A DNA stretch of 64,000 nucleotides from the NCBI GenBank assembly GCA_003255065.1, contig QAOA01008326.1:22967-86966 (forward strand). Reading direction: 5' to 3'. Position 1 is the stretch's first letter, and every line of letters begins with the position of its first letter. The DNA comes from Cercis canadensis (taxonomy: Eukaryota > Streptophyta > Magnoliopsida > Fabales > Fabaceae). A program made the position numbers and the translations under genes. The notes beneath the pieces are model-generated. The model was given only the letters and a program-made list of their open reading frames with translations, searched no databases and was not told the DNA's origin. This document shows, one piece after another, positions 45,178-57,429 of the stretch.

Positions 45178-46740
45178 AATTTTGAAATGATTCAAAATTT
45201 TAAAGTTTTACAAAATGAAAATGAATCTTTTAAGAAAAATTAGCTTCTTACCCTTTCAATTCTCAAGAAAAATAATGATTTAAAAAGGAAGGTAAATGAA
45301 CAATCCAACGATCTAGCAAAATTTGTTCAAGGACATAGGAACCTGAATGTGTTGCTAGGGAGGTAAAGGGTTGGGCAAGACAGAGTTGGTCTGGGTTATC
45401 ATGAAACTTAGCCAATAAAGTTATCTAGAAACCTCTGTATCAAAGAACCAATTTCTTATCCTATTTCTAGAAACTCCTTTATTAAAGCTTATGTGTCTTA
45501 TTCTGCTTCAAGAAATACTTGCTCTTTCTACTGTAGAACAGGTCATACTATGTATAACTATAAATTTAAGAAATTATTTGTAGAAAAGAAAATGGTTTAA
45601 GTATCTAAAGGTACATTTGCTACTAACCATCAAGGACCCAAAATAGTTTGGGTACCTAAAATTTCTTAAACTTCTTTGCAAATATGCTTTAAAGTCAAAA
45701 AGTGATTTATGGTATCTAGACAATGGATGCTCTAAGCATATGACTAGAGATTTAACCAAGTTCTCTTCCATAAAAAAAAAAAAAAAAAAAAAAAANAAAA
45801 AAAAAAAAAAAAAAAAAAGACATGAGAGACGTCACCTTTGGAGATAATGGCAAAGGTAGAATTGTGGGAGTTGGTAAGGTGGCAATCAGTAACTCCTTTT
45901 ACCTTGAAAATTTTATTTAGTTGAAGGTTTGATGCATAATCTTTTAAGCATAAGTCAGCTCTGTGATAAAGGTCACAAAGTTGTGTTTAAATCTTTTCAC
46001 TGCATTATTCATGATTTACATTGTGATAAAGTTTTGTTTGTTGGCCATAGAAGTTCAAATGTGTATATTGTATCCAAAGAGAGACTAGTCTTGAAATGTG
46101 AAACTTGTTTTTCATCTTTAAGTAGCAGTTCCTAGTTATGGCATAGAAGGCTTGACCATGTTCATTTCAAACTTCTTTCTAAACTGGCCAAATGGGAACT
46201 TGTTCTTGATCTTCTAAAACTTGTTTTTGAAAAATACAAAGTTTGCTTAGCTTGTCAACAAGGGAAACAAACTAAGTCATATTTTAGGACCAAGAAGGAG
46301 TTATCTAGTTCTAGACCTCTCTAGCTACTTCATATGGACTTCTTTGGACCATCACCCATAACTAGCTTAAATGGAAAAAAAAAAAAACATGGATTTGTAA
46401 TAATTAATGACTATTCAAGATTCACATGGGTATTCTTCCTTGCTCATAAAGATGAAACTTGTACTTTTTTCGAAAGGTTTTGCAAGAAAATCCAGAATGA
46501 GAAAGGTTGTGTTATCTCTTTTATTCGAAGTTATCATGGTAGAGATTTTGAAAACAAGTTTTTCGAAATATTTTGTGAAAATCATAGTATTCATCATAAC
46601 TTCTCTTGTCCTAGGACTCCTCAACAAAATGGAGTCATGGAAAGAAAAAATAGGACATTAGTTGAAATGGGGATAACCATGTTAATTGAAATGATTTACC
46701 TAAATATTTATGGGCAGCTGTTGTAAATATAGCTTGTTAT
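45178..46740 (+). pseudogene. SIRE-type protease and integrase remnant
   Basis: A protease block near 45715 reads LDNGCSKHMTRDL, where Asn stands in place of the expected Ser or Thr of D-S/T-G. A poly-A tract with N at 45796 follows. Integrase begins at about 46138 with the HHCC finger (WHRRLDHVHF ... CLACQQGKQTKS), then LHMDFFGPSPITS (first catalytic Asp kept) and IRSYHGRDFENKF, where Tyr replaces the second catalytic Asp of the usual SDHG, and PQQNGVMERKNRT (Glu kept). Stops at 45364, 46135 and 46322 and a frameshift near 46725 disable it. Confidence 0.8.
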
Positions 46741-48598
46741 ATCTTGAAAAGATGTATGGTAAAACCAATTTTAAAGAAAACTCTTTATGAGTTATGGAAA
46801 GGAAGAAAACCTAATGTGAGTTGTTTCCTTGCTTTCAGGTGCAAATGCTTTATTCTAAATAATGGTAAGAAATATTTAGCTAAGGTTGATGCAAAATCAA
46901 ATGAATGTATATTTCTAGGTTATTCATCTTCTAGTAAAGCATATAGAGTGTTCAATAAGAAAACTCTTTGTCTAGAAGAGTCAGTGCATGTTATTTTTTA
47001 TGAGCCTAACTTTCCTTTGAGTTCTCAAGCTCCTGAAGATGATGAATTAGAATAGGTAAACAACATATCTTCAAAAGCAGAAAAGGAATCAGAACAAATA
47101 GAAAATTTAAGTCAAGAAGAAATAGTTATGGAAGAAGCCCCACAGGAGAATGCCAAGGAGTTTCTGCCAAAGGAATCTGGAACTACTAAGAATCATCCTA
47201 TTGACAATGTGATTGGTGATCCAAATAGAGGAATAAGCACTTGTGTCTCTCTCAGAGATTACCATGTCAACCTGGCATTCCTCTCCTTCATAGAGTCATC
47301 CAACATTAATGATGCATTACAAGATGAAGCTTGGATAGTGGCAATGCAAGATGAACTAAACCAATTTGAAAGAAATAAAGTATGGAAGCTTGTACCTCAA
47401 CCAGAAAATGTTAGTATAATTGGTACAAAATGGGTCTTNNGTTGATGCAAAATCAAATGAATGTATATTTCTAGGTTATTCATCTTCTAGTAAAGCATAT
47501 AGAGTGTTCAATAAGAAAACTCTTTGTCTAGAAGAGTCAGTGCATGTTATTTTTTATGAGCCTAACTTTCCTTTGAGTTCTCAAGCTCCTGAAGATGATG
47601 AATTAGAATAGGTAAACAGCATATCTTCAAAAGCAGAAAAGGAATCAGAACAAATAGAAAATTTAAGTCAAGAAGAAACAGTTATGGAAGAAGCTCCACA
47701 GGAGAATGCCAAGGAGTTTCTGCCAAAGGAAACTCGAACTACTAAGAATCATCCTATTGACAATGTGATTGGTGATCCAAATAGAGGAATAAGCACTTGT
47801 GTCTCTCTCAGAGATTACCATGTCAACCTGGCATTCCTCTCCTTCATAGAGCCATCCAGCATTAATGATGCATTACAAGATGAAGCTTGGATAGTGGCAA
47901 TGCAAGATGAACTAAACCAATTTGAAAGAAATAAAGTATGGAAGCTTGTACCTCAACCAGAAAATGTTAGTATAATTGGTACAAAATGGGTCTTCCGGAA
48001 CAAACTGGATAAAAATGGAAAAGTGGTAAGAAATAAAGCTAGATTGGTAGCTCAAGGGTACAATCAACAAAAAGGTATTGACTTTGAAGAAACTTTTGCT
48101 CTCATAGCTAGATTAGAAGTTATTAGAATGTTTCTTGCTTTTGCTTGCTTTAAAATTTCAAACTCTTTCTTAAATGGTTTTATAAATGAGAAAGTCTATG
48201 TAAGACAACCTCCCGGTTTTGAAAGCTTAGATTTTCCAAATCATGTCTATAAACTCTCTAAAGCTCTTTATGGTCTTAAGCAAGCTCCTAGAGCTTGGTA
48301 TGACAGACATAGTGAGTTTCTTTTGAAAAATAACTTTTCAAGAGGAAAAGTGGATACCACTCTTTTCTCTAAGCATGTAAAGCATGATATTCTTCTTGTT
48401 CAAATCTATGTGGATGATATTATTTTTGGATCTTCTAATGAGTTTATGTGCAAGGAGTTTGAAAAACTAATGAAAGGAGAATTTGAAATTAGCATGATGG
48501 GGGAGCTAACTTTCTTTCTCAAATTTCAAGTCAAACAAACCTCAGAAGGCATTTTCTTAAATCAATCCAAATATATAAAGGAGCTATTGAAGAAATTC
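46741..48598 (+). pseudogene. SIRE-type integrase end and reverse transcriptase, with a false or real 554 bp repeat
   Basis: 46744-47055 reads ECIFLGYSSSSKAYRVFN (integrase C-terminal part). RT begins at ALQDEAWIVAMQDELNQFER and [16 protein letters not shown] (47684-48598). The block expected as DVKSAFLNG reads KISNSFLNG, so the first catalytic Asp is lost; the YVDDIIFGS box at about 48409 is intact. 46885-47438 recurs as 47441-47993 across the NN with few changes. RNase H is missing because sequence stops at N 48599. A TAG at 47053 (and 47609) lies in both repeats. Confidence 0.82.
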
Positions 48599-48599
48599 N

Positions 48600-49440
48600 C
48601 TATCCTCCATGCAACTCATGGCATTTACCCCAAGGAACTTGACGCACAATTCTCCTTCCGGTCTCATTGTGATTAACAATTCATCTAATTATTGGCCAGA
48701 CAATCAGAAACATTAAGAGAAGAGATAAACGCTCAAATTGAAGAGATAAATCATGGAATTAATTTCATAAGAAACTACAACTGGTCCTAATTAGGCTACA
48801 TCGTACCCCGAGATAAGAAAATTAGTTCATACTAGAAGAAGAGAATAAGAAAGAATAAAATTTAGGCATGATTCAAAGGTAAAAGAGGAAAAACTCTGGT
48901 TTGAAGATCAAATCAGCTTCACATCTCCTCCCTTCAATCCTTGTTTTTCTTCCTTCGTGCCTCCAAAAGTGTCTAAGAACGAACCCCCATTTTCAATTCC
49001 CTCATTTTTTCTATTTATACCCCTTCCTCGAAAGCCCTAAAACTAAAAGAATTTAAGCCACGTCTGTAGAAACAGGTACGGGCGCTGCACATCTAAAGAT
49101 TGGGCGTCGCAGCCCTGTTTTGTTGGACAAAGATGCTTCTTTTCACTTTCGGGCGCCGCACCTCTGAAGATTAAGGGGTGCAGCGCTGAGCTCCTATCCA
49201 CGCTTTCCATTCTAATGCTTCAGGGGTTGCGGCTCTGATTTATGGGCGCCGCGGCCCTTGATTTTTGTCCGCAGCCCCTGATTTTTGTCCCAAACTTCTC
49301 AAACTCTTTATTTCTTCGCTTGAGTCCATGGAACCTGCAATTTAACATAGAAATCCCTTTAAATAGCAATTACTCCTCAAAAACTAACTAAATACTTAAG
49401 TAAAGGACAACTAAAGAATGAGTATAAAACTCACTCAACA
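48600..49440 (-). repeat. 3' LTR of the long Athila-like element, truncated at an N
   Basis: Starts inside the LTR at the N and ends CTCACTCAACA at 49440, followed by the polypurine tract. It carries GC-rich units at 49075-49275 similar to those at 60700-60880. One in-place duplication 'GCAGCCCCTGATTTTTGTCC' appears near 49271. Confidence 0.8.
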
Positions 49441-50945
49441 AATACCCCCAAACTTAACACTTGCTAGTCCTCGAGCAAGGAAAATAGTCTCTGATTTCCA
49501 TGCTAACTCAAGAATACTAACTTTTCTTCCTCACCATACAGGCCTCAGAGGATTCAATTAGCTACACTTCTTAGAAAATTTTAAGATGCTACTCCTGTGT
49601 CTATTCTTACTCCAAACTAAATCTTGTTGCACTAAAAGTCTGTGAATGAGAAAATAAACCTTGCTTGCCCTACTGACTTAATTTAAATCAGATTATGCAC
49701 ACTTATATCAATGTCAGTCTCTAGTTTAATTCCTTCGTAACCCCATATGCTTGCTTGTCATGCCAATCTCCATTAATGTAGACTGAACACAATACCAAGA
49801 ATCAACAGGACTTTGACAGTTTTGTAATGTAAGGCTGGGCAAAGGGTAGGATAAAAGATCAGAAAAACAGGGCTCGAATTACCTTTCACACACAATCAGC
49901 CTTTAGAGCATTTTTCAAAAGCATCCTCCTTTTCTCCCCAAACACCCCCAAACTAGTTTTTCTCTTCAAATTTTTTGTGCCACTTTATCCACATTTCACA
50001 TTTCAAATCATTCCTTTTCTTTTAACATTTGTTTCATTTCTTTGCAATTGATTTTTCTTTTTGTGGTATAAACATTGATGATCTCTTTTCCTTTTCTCCA
50101 CCACTCTTCTTAACCTTTCTAGCTCTTGATGCACTTAAGAGTGATTATGTGCTCTAGGTGTAAGGTTCATGTCACATGGTCATGCAAAGGGCTAGGGTGT
50201 CAGTGCAGGTGACAAAGAAAAATGTCACATTAAGCTCAAAGGGGGTATGCTAGGGATGACATTTTATGCATAGGATTAGCTTTAGAAAGGCTCAATCTTA
50301 CCAACGAATGCCTATATCATGTCCTTAATACTGCACAGTCTAGGATTTCGCCTCGACTGGCAATCAAGCAAGTTCTAGTGTTCATGAGTTCTTGAAATGA
50401 CTTAGTTTACATAATCCTTTTTAAATAATGCCACATGCAAGCAAGCAAGACTATGTGCTACTGAATTAGTGAAATTCAGGCAACCAAGACCAAAAATCTC
50501 AGGAGTTTCTCAGACATACACATAGCATCTATCATTTTTCTAGAGATGTGATCAATTGAAAACAGTTTTATCATAGGCCCAAGGTTTTCAAATTTTTTTT
50601 TTTTTAACACGGAGAATAAAGTAACATCCTAAGATTAGGAAATAAAGTATATAAACATTCTAAATACCCTAAGGTCTAAAGGGATAAAAATCCCACTACC
50701 CCCAAACTTAGAATACAACATTGTCCCCAATGTTCAAAATAACTATAAAGAGAGGGTGAATGAGACTTCCCTGATGTAGCGGTGGGTCATATGGCATCCT
50801 CGCCTTCCTCCTGCGAAGCTGAAGGTGCTAGATTGGATGGCATGGTGGGTATGGGCCCAGGGGCGAGTGCACACTGGCTCAAGAGCTGGTTCTGTGCATG
50901 AGTCTGCGACTGCATGAAATGGTCCACCCAGTGTTGGAACGATTC
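49441..50945 (-). other. Non-coding 3' internal region of the long Athila-like element
   Basis: Similar to 36989-38460 of the smaller element in order and wording but more diverged. Contains no ORF. It would form the 3' untranslated part of the genomic RNA. Confidence 0.6.
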
Positions 50946-51467
50946 CTATTGGGTGAGGGTGTCTTGCATAGCACCTAGGGTAGTGTGGATGCCGTGGATG
51001 TCCTCCTTAATCCTATCAAACCTCTCAGTGGCCAAAAGAGGTCGGCGGGATTGAGAGGGCTGTGAGGAGCTGGCTAGTTCTGTGGTGGAGAACCTCCAAC
51101 TCTTGAAGGCATACAGAGTGTTGTCATCAAGGGCACGGTGGGGAAAGCTAAGTTCTTCGTCCGCGCTCCAAGCAACTCCAGCATGTTCGCACATGTGAGT
51201 GATCAATGAGGGGTAGGGTAGCCCGCCAGTTGTGGCACCATGGAGAATGTCGAGGAAGTGCTTGTGAATGATACGGCCCACATCTAGGGGAAGCTCAGCA
51301 GCGGTGGCATAGAGGAGAATGGCCCACTCAATGACAACCTCACTAAGGTGGGTGAGAGGGAGCAGTTTGGTGGCGAGGAAATGCAGCCATGTTTTCCCGG
51401 TAGTGTCGAGAGCATGGAAGTCACCTAGGCAAGTCACTACATGGCATGCAAAGGGGCTAATATACAC
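50946..51467 (-). CDS. ORF resembling the 'putative plant transposon protein' domain
   Basis: Frame of 173 codons on the minus strand. The middle reads TKLLPLTHLSEVVIEWAILL, LPLDVGRIIHKHFLDI and LPYPSLITHMCEHAGV, the recurring pattern of a plant-specific domain seen next to retrotransposon proteins (annotated as putative plant transposon protein). A short Ser-rich linker and a possible coiled C-terminus (ERFDRIKEDIHGIHTTLGAM) follow. The start Met is inside the domain; the true start lies upstream beyond a stop, so it is a remnant or needs another start. It occupies the slot between pol and 3' LTR where Athila elements have an envelope-like ORF, but no signal peptide or membrane span is visible. 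Function is unknown. Confidence 0.55.
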   Translation of the reverse strand: MYISPFACHVVTCLGDFHALDTTGKTWLHFLATKLLPLTHLSEVVIEWAILLYATAAELPLDVGRIIHKHFLDILHGATTGGLPYPSLITHMCEHAGVAWSADEELSFPHRALDDNTLYAFKSWRFSTTELASSSQPSQSRRPLLATERFDRIKEDIHGIHTTLGAMQDTLTQ

Positions 51468-52440
51468 TTAAATATGAAGTATGCTTCATAGAAGCTATGG
51501 CGAGAATGAGATGCACAGGACTTTCACCAGCGTAACCGACTGTATGTGCTCAAGCAAGACATGTGTCTAATGGAAATTTTATGCGTGCATAGTTATAGAA
51601 TGCTAAAGAGATTGTTCTCATGGGTAGACATGATGAAGCATAAGCAATGTGCCGAGAAGGTAAGTGGAAAAGTGCATAAGGTAAAAGGTGCATGCATAAA
51701 GTTTGGTAACAGGGGTACATAAGAGAGCAAAACATGCAAGGGAAAATAGCTAAAGCGAACAAGACATGCAAGAGAACACAATTACACCTATTAAGAAACT
51801 TAACTTCATAGAAGCAAATGATCGAACACTTGGTGGGCATGTGAGAGAGAGAAAGTTTTTAAAGCCATTTAAAATATGCATTACCTCCAAAATGGCCAAA
51901 GTACATCCAAGAAATCCAAAAGGGAAGTAAAAGGTGAGAAATTTACCTTGATTGGCCGAAACTCACAAAAGAACCCTTCGTAGTTCGAAAGGGACTTGGA
52001 GTGAGTGTGAAAGTGAATGTGAGAAAATTTTGATGTGAAACCTAGTGGGTATTGGACAGAGAGGGGCGAAATTGAGTGATGAGTGGGTGTATGTACGATT
52101 TAGCAAGAAATTTTTTGAAGGGTAGGTGATTGTGGATGTGGGTTAGAGAGAAACGTGCGAAAAAAAACAAAGAGAGAGAGAAAGAGAAAGAGAAAGAAAG
52201 AGAGAGAGAGATATGCGTGCTTGTAAAAAAAAAAATTGCTAGATGTGCGAGAATGGGTGGGATTGAGTGCTTGTGGGATGGAGGAAGAAAGGAAATTCGA
52301 AAGAGAATAAGATGGTGCGTGATGGGGGAAATTCGAAAGGGAGGAGATGGCGTGTGCGTGCGTGTGGATGTGGGACAAAAGAAGGAAATTAACTTAACCT
52401 GACCCACGGGCCCCATGACACCCTTTGGGTGTTTAAAAAA
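51468..52440. other. Purine-rich non-coding stretch upstream of the extra ORF
   Basis: On the plus strand a GA-rich tract (52165-52215) and repeated GGGATGGAGG/GAAATTCGAAAG phrases. Several open frames on both strands are low-complexity and are not considered genes. It may be leader sequence of the extra ORF. Confidence 0.4.
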
Positions 52441-52449
52441 TTTTCAAGT

Positions 52450-52650
52450 GCGGGTCACGGGCGCCGCACCTCTGAGGATTGAGGGGTACGGCGCTAGCTT
52501 GCTGCCTTCCTTGCTCCTTGCTTCTGATGTCTCGGGCGCCGCACCTCTGAAGATTGAGGGGTGCAGCGCTAGCTTGCTGGTTTCTACACCTTCAGACTGC
52601 ACATTTGGGCACCGCAGCCCTTAAGAGTGAGGGGTGCGGTGCTTTTCCTC
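52450..52650 (+). repeat. Three GC-rich units inside the long Athila-like element
   Basis: Three successive variants of GGGCGCCGCACCTCTGA followed by gattGAGGGGTGC(A/G)GCGCTAGC lie at about 52455, 52535 and 52605, spaced 70-80 bp. The same wording is in the LTRs (49150, 60773, 63415), so LTR-type sequence is present in the internal region. Confidence 0.75.
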
Positions 52651-52659
52651 TACCCATTG

Positions 52660-54335
52660 ATTCTTTTTGTATTCCAATACTACTTTAAAATGATAGCATT
52701 GATGAGCTGTCGAGGCTCCTCAAATTAGTAAAAGTTTAAGGTCGGTTACCTAAGCTACTTGTAGCATAAGGAAGCCCTAAGTTGAACCAAAGGATTATTC
52801 TGAATAGTGAATCATATTTAAGAACATATCAACAGGGGGGTTTTGTTTGTTTTAGTGATTAACAGAAATTCATTGTAAGTGGTAAACTTTAGGGAAAACA
52901 ACCAATCCAAGTCTTAACTGATTTTGATTTTAATCCATCCTTGATTTCCAATGATCCATTCAATTATTAACCTTGTTCTTGGCCTTAGAAAACATCAAAA
53001 AGCCTCTCAGTCCTCTATGGATGTCCATTGGTTAAGTAACCAGAATTCGGATTAACTAAGACTAAATGAATTAAGCAAATATTCAAGTCCAGTTTTACCT
53101 AAGTCCATGATCCAACTAAGGTAATTAATTCATCCAAAAGCTTAGAAACATTAATTAACCTTTTAAGTTCCTCTTTTATCACATGCAATTAAGCAATCAC
53201 ACATGAAGATCCAAATTCGAATTTAACAATTCAAACAGAATAGTTCAGAGGAAGCAAGAAGTAGATTAATCATTGAATGAATAATAATTAAAGCATAATC
53301 TCAGAATCAATAATCAGAATAGCCAAAACCTGGATTGATTTGATGATTTAGCCCTCCATGAACAAAAGAAGCCAAGTTCTTACAAAATATCTAGAGAGAA
53401 AACTTAAAGACTAAGGAAACTTGAAAAGCTGTCTAAAATATCCTATGTGTCTAATATGAAATTCGGCTGCCTCCTTCTGAACATATAGACCTCCAAAATT
53501 ACATGCACACCCAAATCACCCTTAGGTCACACTTATTCCCATGGGCCTTAGCTTTCATTGGGCTTTGGTTTGGGCTCATTTGGACTTGTCATGAGGAAGT
53601 TAGGCCCATTTAAGTGCCAACAGGTTTCTGGAACCATCAGCCAACTTCGACAGCACATAAGACTATCTAACATATAAAATCTGGTGAACTATTCTTCATA
53701 ACAATTGAAGCTCTGTCTGTTATATTTCCAATGGGACCCGTTTCAAGTCTATATGAAATTTACAACTCAAGTTATGGCCCAAACACTGCATGTAGGTCAG
53801 GATCCTGCGACAGCATGTCTTCTCTGGCTTCCAGGCTGCATATGACCTTCTGGACGTCCGAATTGGCTTCGGAGCCCTGAATGAAAGTTGTAGATAATTC
53901 TCTCAGCTTTCCTACAAGGTATGACTCAAAATTTTTAGACATCAGAACTAAATATATGCATGAAACACAGAGACAGCATAAAATGTTCAGTATTGCTGAA
54001 AAATGCAATTAGGCACAAATGGATCTAAAGTCATGAAATGAGGTCCAAGTCTACTCAATTCAGCCCAAAAGAGGTTTAAAAGACTAAATATGAGGGATAA
54101 CTATTGTATAAAAAGTGTGTTCATCAGGCACACCTATCAAAACACCAATAAGCACCTATGAACTAGAAATGCACGGGATATGTCGCAAGATAAGAACAAA
54201 ACATTAAAAATCTATTTCTATCAGATACTAATAATCTAAATGAAATCAGATAACAGAACTAAAAGTAAAAGTAAAGGAAAGTGCTGAAAACAGTTGGGTT
54301 GTCTCCTAATTAGCACTAAATTTATAGTCTTTAGC
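52660..54335. other. Unassigned, possibly nested LTR sequence
   Basis: No ORF of note. The part 53640-53970 has wording common in plant LTRs (GTTATGGCCCAAACACTGC; CGGAGCCCTGAATGAAAGTTG). It ends GGGTTGTCTCCTAATTAGCAC at about 54297, like the GGGTTGCCTCCCAAAAAGCGC before gag in the small element. I could not define borders. Confidence 0.35.
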
Positions 54336-55560
54336 TAGACTTTCTCGGTATGAATCACTTGGGCTCTTCAAGGGTGATGGAAGATTTGGGGAAATCTTTC
54401 ACACCATCCATGTAGCTCTTGAGTCGCTGACCATTAACCTTAAACTTTATGTCCAGACTTTGAATTTCCACAGCTCCATGTCGAAATACTTGAACCACAT
54501 TAAAAGGTCCCGACCACCTAGATCTCAATTTTCCAGGGAAAAGCCTTAAACGGGAGTTGAAAAGGAGGACTTGTTGACTAGGAACAAAATCACGCTATAC
54601 AATATGCTTGTCATGCCATTTCTTTGTCCGCTCTTTATAAGGCTTGGCATTCTCGTAAGCCCCTTGACAAAACTCGTCCATTTCATTCAATTGAAGACAT
54701 TGCTTTTCTCTCGCAACTTGGAGATCAAAGTTAAGATTTTTGGTGGCCCAGTAAGCGTGATGTTCTAACTCAACAAGCAAATGACAAGCCTTACCAAACA
54801 CCAATCGGCATGGAGACATACTAATCAGTGTCTTAAAAGTCGTGCGATACGCCCAGAGTGCATCATCAAGCTTTTTGGACCAATCCTTTCTATTAGCATT
54901 AACTGTCTTTTCTAGGATCCACTTCAGCGCCCTATTTGAAATCTCCACTTGACCACTTGTTTAAGGATAATAAGGAGTGACTATCTTATGCTTGACCCCA
55001 TACTTGGCCAATAAAGTCTCAAACTACTTATTGCAAAAATTCTTCCCCCCATCACTGATAATTGCTCTCGGGGTTCTGAATCGAGTAAGAATATTCTTGT
55101 GGAGGAAGGTTACTACCACCCGAGAATCATTCGTGGGTAAGGTAGCAACCTTAACCCATTTGGACACATAGTCGACCACTACTAAAATGTATTGGTTGTT
55201 TAAGGACAATGAGAAGGGTCCCATGAAATCGATGCACCACACATCGAATAGTTCTACCTCCAGGATAGTAGTCAAAGGCATCTCATGACGGTTAGAGATA
55301 TTCCCCGTCCTTTGACACCGGTCACATGAGGAGACAAATGCATGAGCATCTTTGAACAATGTTGGCCAATAAAATCCCGACTGAAGAACTTTGGCCGCAG
55401 TGCGGTTTGCTCCAAAATGACCCTCATACTCTGAAGAATGGCAATGATGAAGAATGTGAGCCATATCTGCTTCAGGAACACATTTTCGGATAATCAGATC
55501 AGAACAATGTTTGTATAGAAACGAATCATCCCAAAGATAATGCTTCACATTAGAATAAAA
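54336..55560 (-). pseudogene. Athila-like integrase remnant
   Basis: Minus-strand reading: zinc finger HILHHCHSSEYEGHFG ... CDRCQRTGN (55548 on), catalytic core with WCIDFMGPFS (first Asp), ISDGGKNFCNK (second Asp) and [11 protein letters not shown] (Glu), so the D,D,E set is kept. Then the C-terminal part (54948-54595) with [14 protein letters not shown] and a tail to about 54340 (GRHGAVEIQS-like). In-frame stops after CNK, YYP and HIV disable it. Part of one polyprotein with RT upstream. Confidence 0.85.
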
Positions 55561-57240
55561 CTTCTTCCACTATTGACTACTTTGCTCCGGTGGAAGTGTC
55601 TTGGTTGCTAGAAAATTTGCAAAATCTGCAAACCAAAGGGACTGTCCAGCTATGATACGATAGAGCTGCTCATCAGGGAAAGCATCATCAATTTGGGGAG
55701 TGGAAGGTGCATGTGCTCATGTGGTTCTAACCGAGACAAGTGATATGCCACAACATTCTCTTTTCCTTTTTTATCTTTAGTTTCAAGGTCAAACTCCTGA
55801 AGCCGAAGTACCCACCTAATGAGCCTGGGTTTGGCATCTTTCTTCTCGATTAGGTACTTGATAGTTGAGTGGTCAGTAAAGACTATCGTCTTGGTGCCAA
55901 TCAGGTACGGCCTGAACTTATCAAAGGCAAATACCACAGCCAAGAGCTCCTTTTCAGTGGTAGCATAGTTCATCTGTGCAGGATTCAGAGTGCAACTCGC
56001 ATAGTAGATGGCATGAAAATTCTTATTTCGGCTTTGTCCCAAAACAGGCCCGATGGCAAAACGCTGGCATCACACATCAGCTCAAATGGAAGATCCCAAT
56101 CCGGAGTAATAATAATAGGGGCAGAGATCAAGGCTTCTTTCAGAACCTCAAATGCCACTAAACAATCTACATCAAATAGGAAGGGAACCTCCTTAAGAAG
56201 TAAGTTACACAGGGGTTTTGTGATCTTGGAGAAATCCTTAATAAATCGTCTGTAGAACCCAGAATGCCCCAGAAAACTTCGCACACCTTTGACCGAGGTA
56301 GGAGGAGACAATTTCTCAATTGTGGCAATCTTTGCCAGATCCACTTCAACACCAGCAGCAGAGACTTTGTGGCCCAAAACTATGCCTTCTGTCACTATGA
56401 AGTGACATTTTTTCCAGTTTAGCACCAGATTTGTTTCCTCACACCTTTTGAGAACTGATGAGAGATTGACCAGGCAAGTGTCAAAAGACTCCCTAAAGAT
56501 AGAGAAGTCATCCATGAAAACCTCAATGAAGTGCTCCACCATATTAAAAAATATCGCCATCATGCACCGCTGAAAAGTAGTCAATGCATTGCATAACCCA
56601 AAAGGCATTCGCCGGAAAGTGAAAGTACCATAAGGGCAAGTAAAGGTAGTCTTTTCTTGGTCTTCAGGTGCTATGGAAATCTGATTATAGCCAGAATACC
56701 CATCCAGGAAGCAATAGTAGGGATGCCCAGCTAGTCGATCGAGCATCTGATCGATGAAAGGAAGAGGAAAATGGTCCTTTCGAGTAGTTGTGTTGAGCTT
56801 CTTGTAGTCGATACATACTCGCCACCCTGTCACAGTCCTCGTGGGGATTAACTCATCCTTCTCATTTTTAATCACAGTCATCCCACCTTTCTTGGGAACC
56901 ACTTGCACAGGACTGACCCAGACGCTGTCGAAGATAGGATAGATAACCCCTACATCCAGAAGCTTCAGTACCTCTGCTCTCACTACCTCTTTCATGTTAG
57001 GGTTCAATCGGCGTTGGTGCTCCACAGAAGGTCGATAGCTGTCCTCCATCAGAATCTTGTGCATGCACAAAGAAGGACTTATACCTCTGATATTAGCAAT
57101 GGACCACCCAATGGCAGTCTTGTGTTTCCGAAGCACTCTCAGTAGCTTTTCTTCTTGATTAGTCGTTAAAAAGGCAGAAAGAATAACTGGTAGAGTAGAT
57201 GAGTCCCCCAGAAATCCATACTTCAAATTTCAAGTAATGG
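55561..57240 (-). pseudogene. Athila-like reverse transcriptase and RNase H remnant
   Basis: The 413-codon frame (57226-55985) has SVWVSPVQVVPKKGG, RVCIDYKKLN, CFLDGYSGYNQI, TFRRMPFGLCNA and VFMDDFSIF, so both RT Asp boxes (F-L-D and M-D-D) are intact. RNase H starts with LMCDAS and then a frameshift near 56045 moves it to the frame 56042-55650 ([41 protein letters not shown]). In that last block Tyr replaces the catalytic Asp of ADHLSR. This is the best-kept RT in the window. Confidence 0.88.
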
Positions 57241-57429
57241 CTTGAGCGCTAAAGTTGGTGGCTTTTGAATGGAGGGCATTGGTCTGCTGGTCCCTGTCGC
57301 TAACTCTTCAAACGGATGACGGATAAAGATAAGAGCTGTGGCCTCAAGCTGACTCACACATGCTCGAATCTCTGGATCATCAGGGTTAGAATTTTCGAGC
57401 AAGCAGGCCTCAAGCAGTTCTGTAGGACT

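Larger units (their letters stand above)
42641..48598 (+). mobile_element. SIRE-type Ty1/copia element, plus strand, incomplete and interrupted by Ns
   Basis: 5' LTR about 42641-43892 (starting TGTTTGTTCC and with TTTTGATGATAACAAATGA near the start, as in the LTRs at 8639 and 17345; ending TCTAGGAGCATATTTAAACTCTCA). Next comes a mutated initiator-Met PBS (TAGTATTAGAGC, 43895-43906), gag, protease, integrase and RT. The 3' end is cut at the N at 48599, where unrelated Athila-like LTR sequence starts. Two N sites inside are flanked by repeated sequence (43018, 47439). Confidence 0.75.

Noticed and set aside
52042-52416. Overlapping frames on both strands rich in Ser/Phe or Lys/Glu
   Set aside because: Produced by a GA-rich low-complexity tract; no start context or domain.
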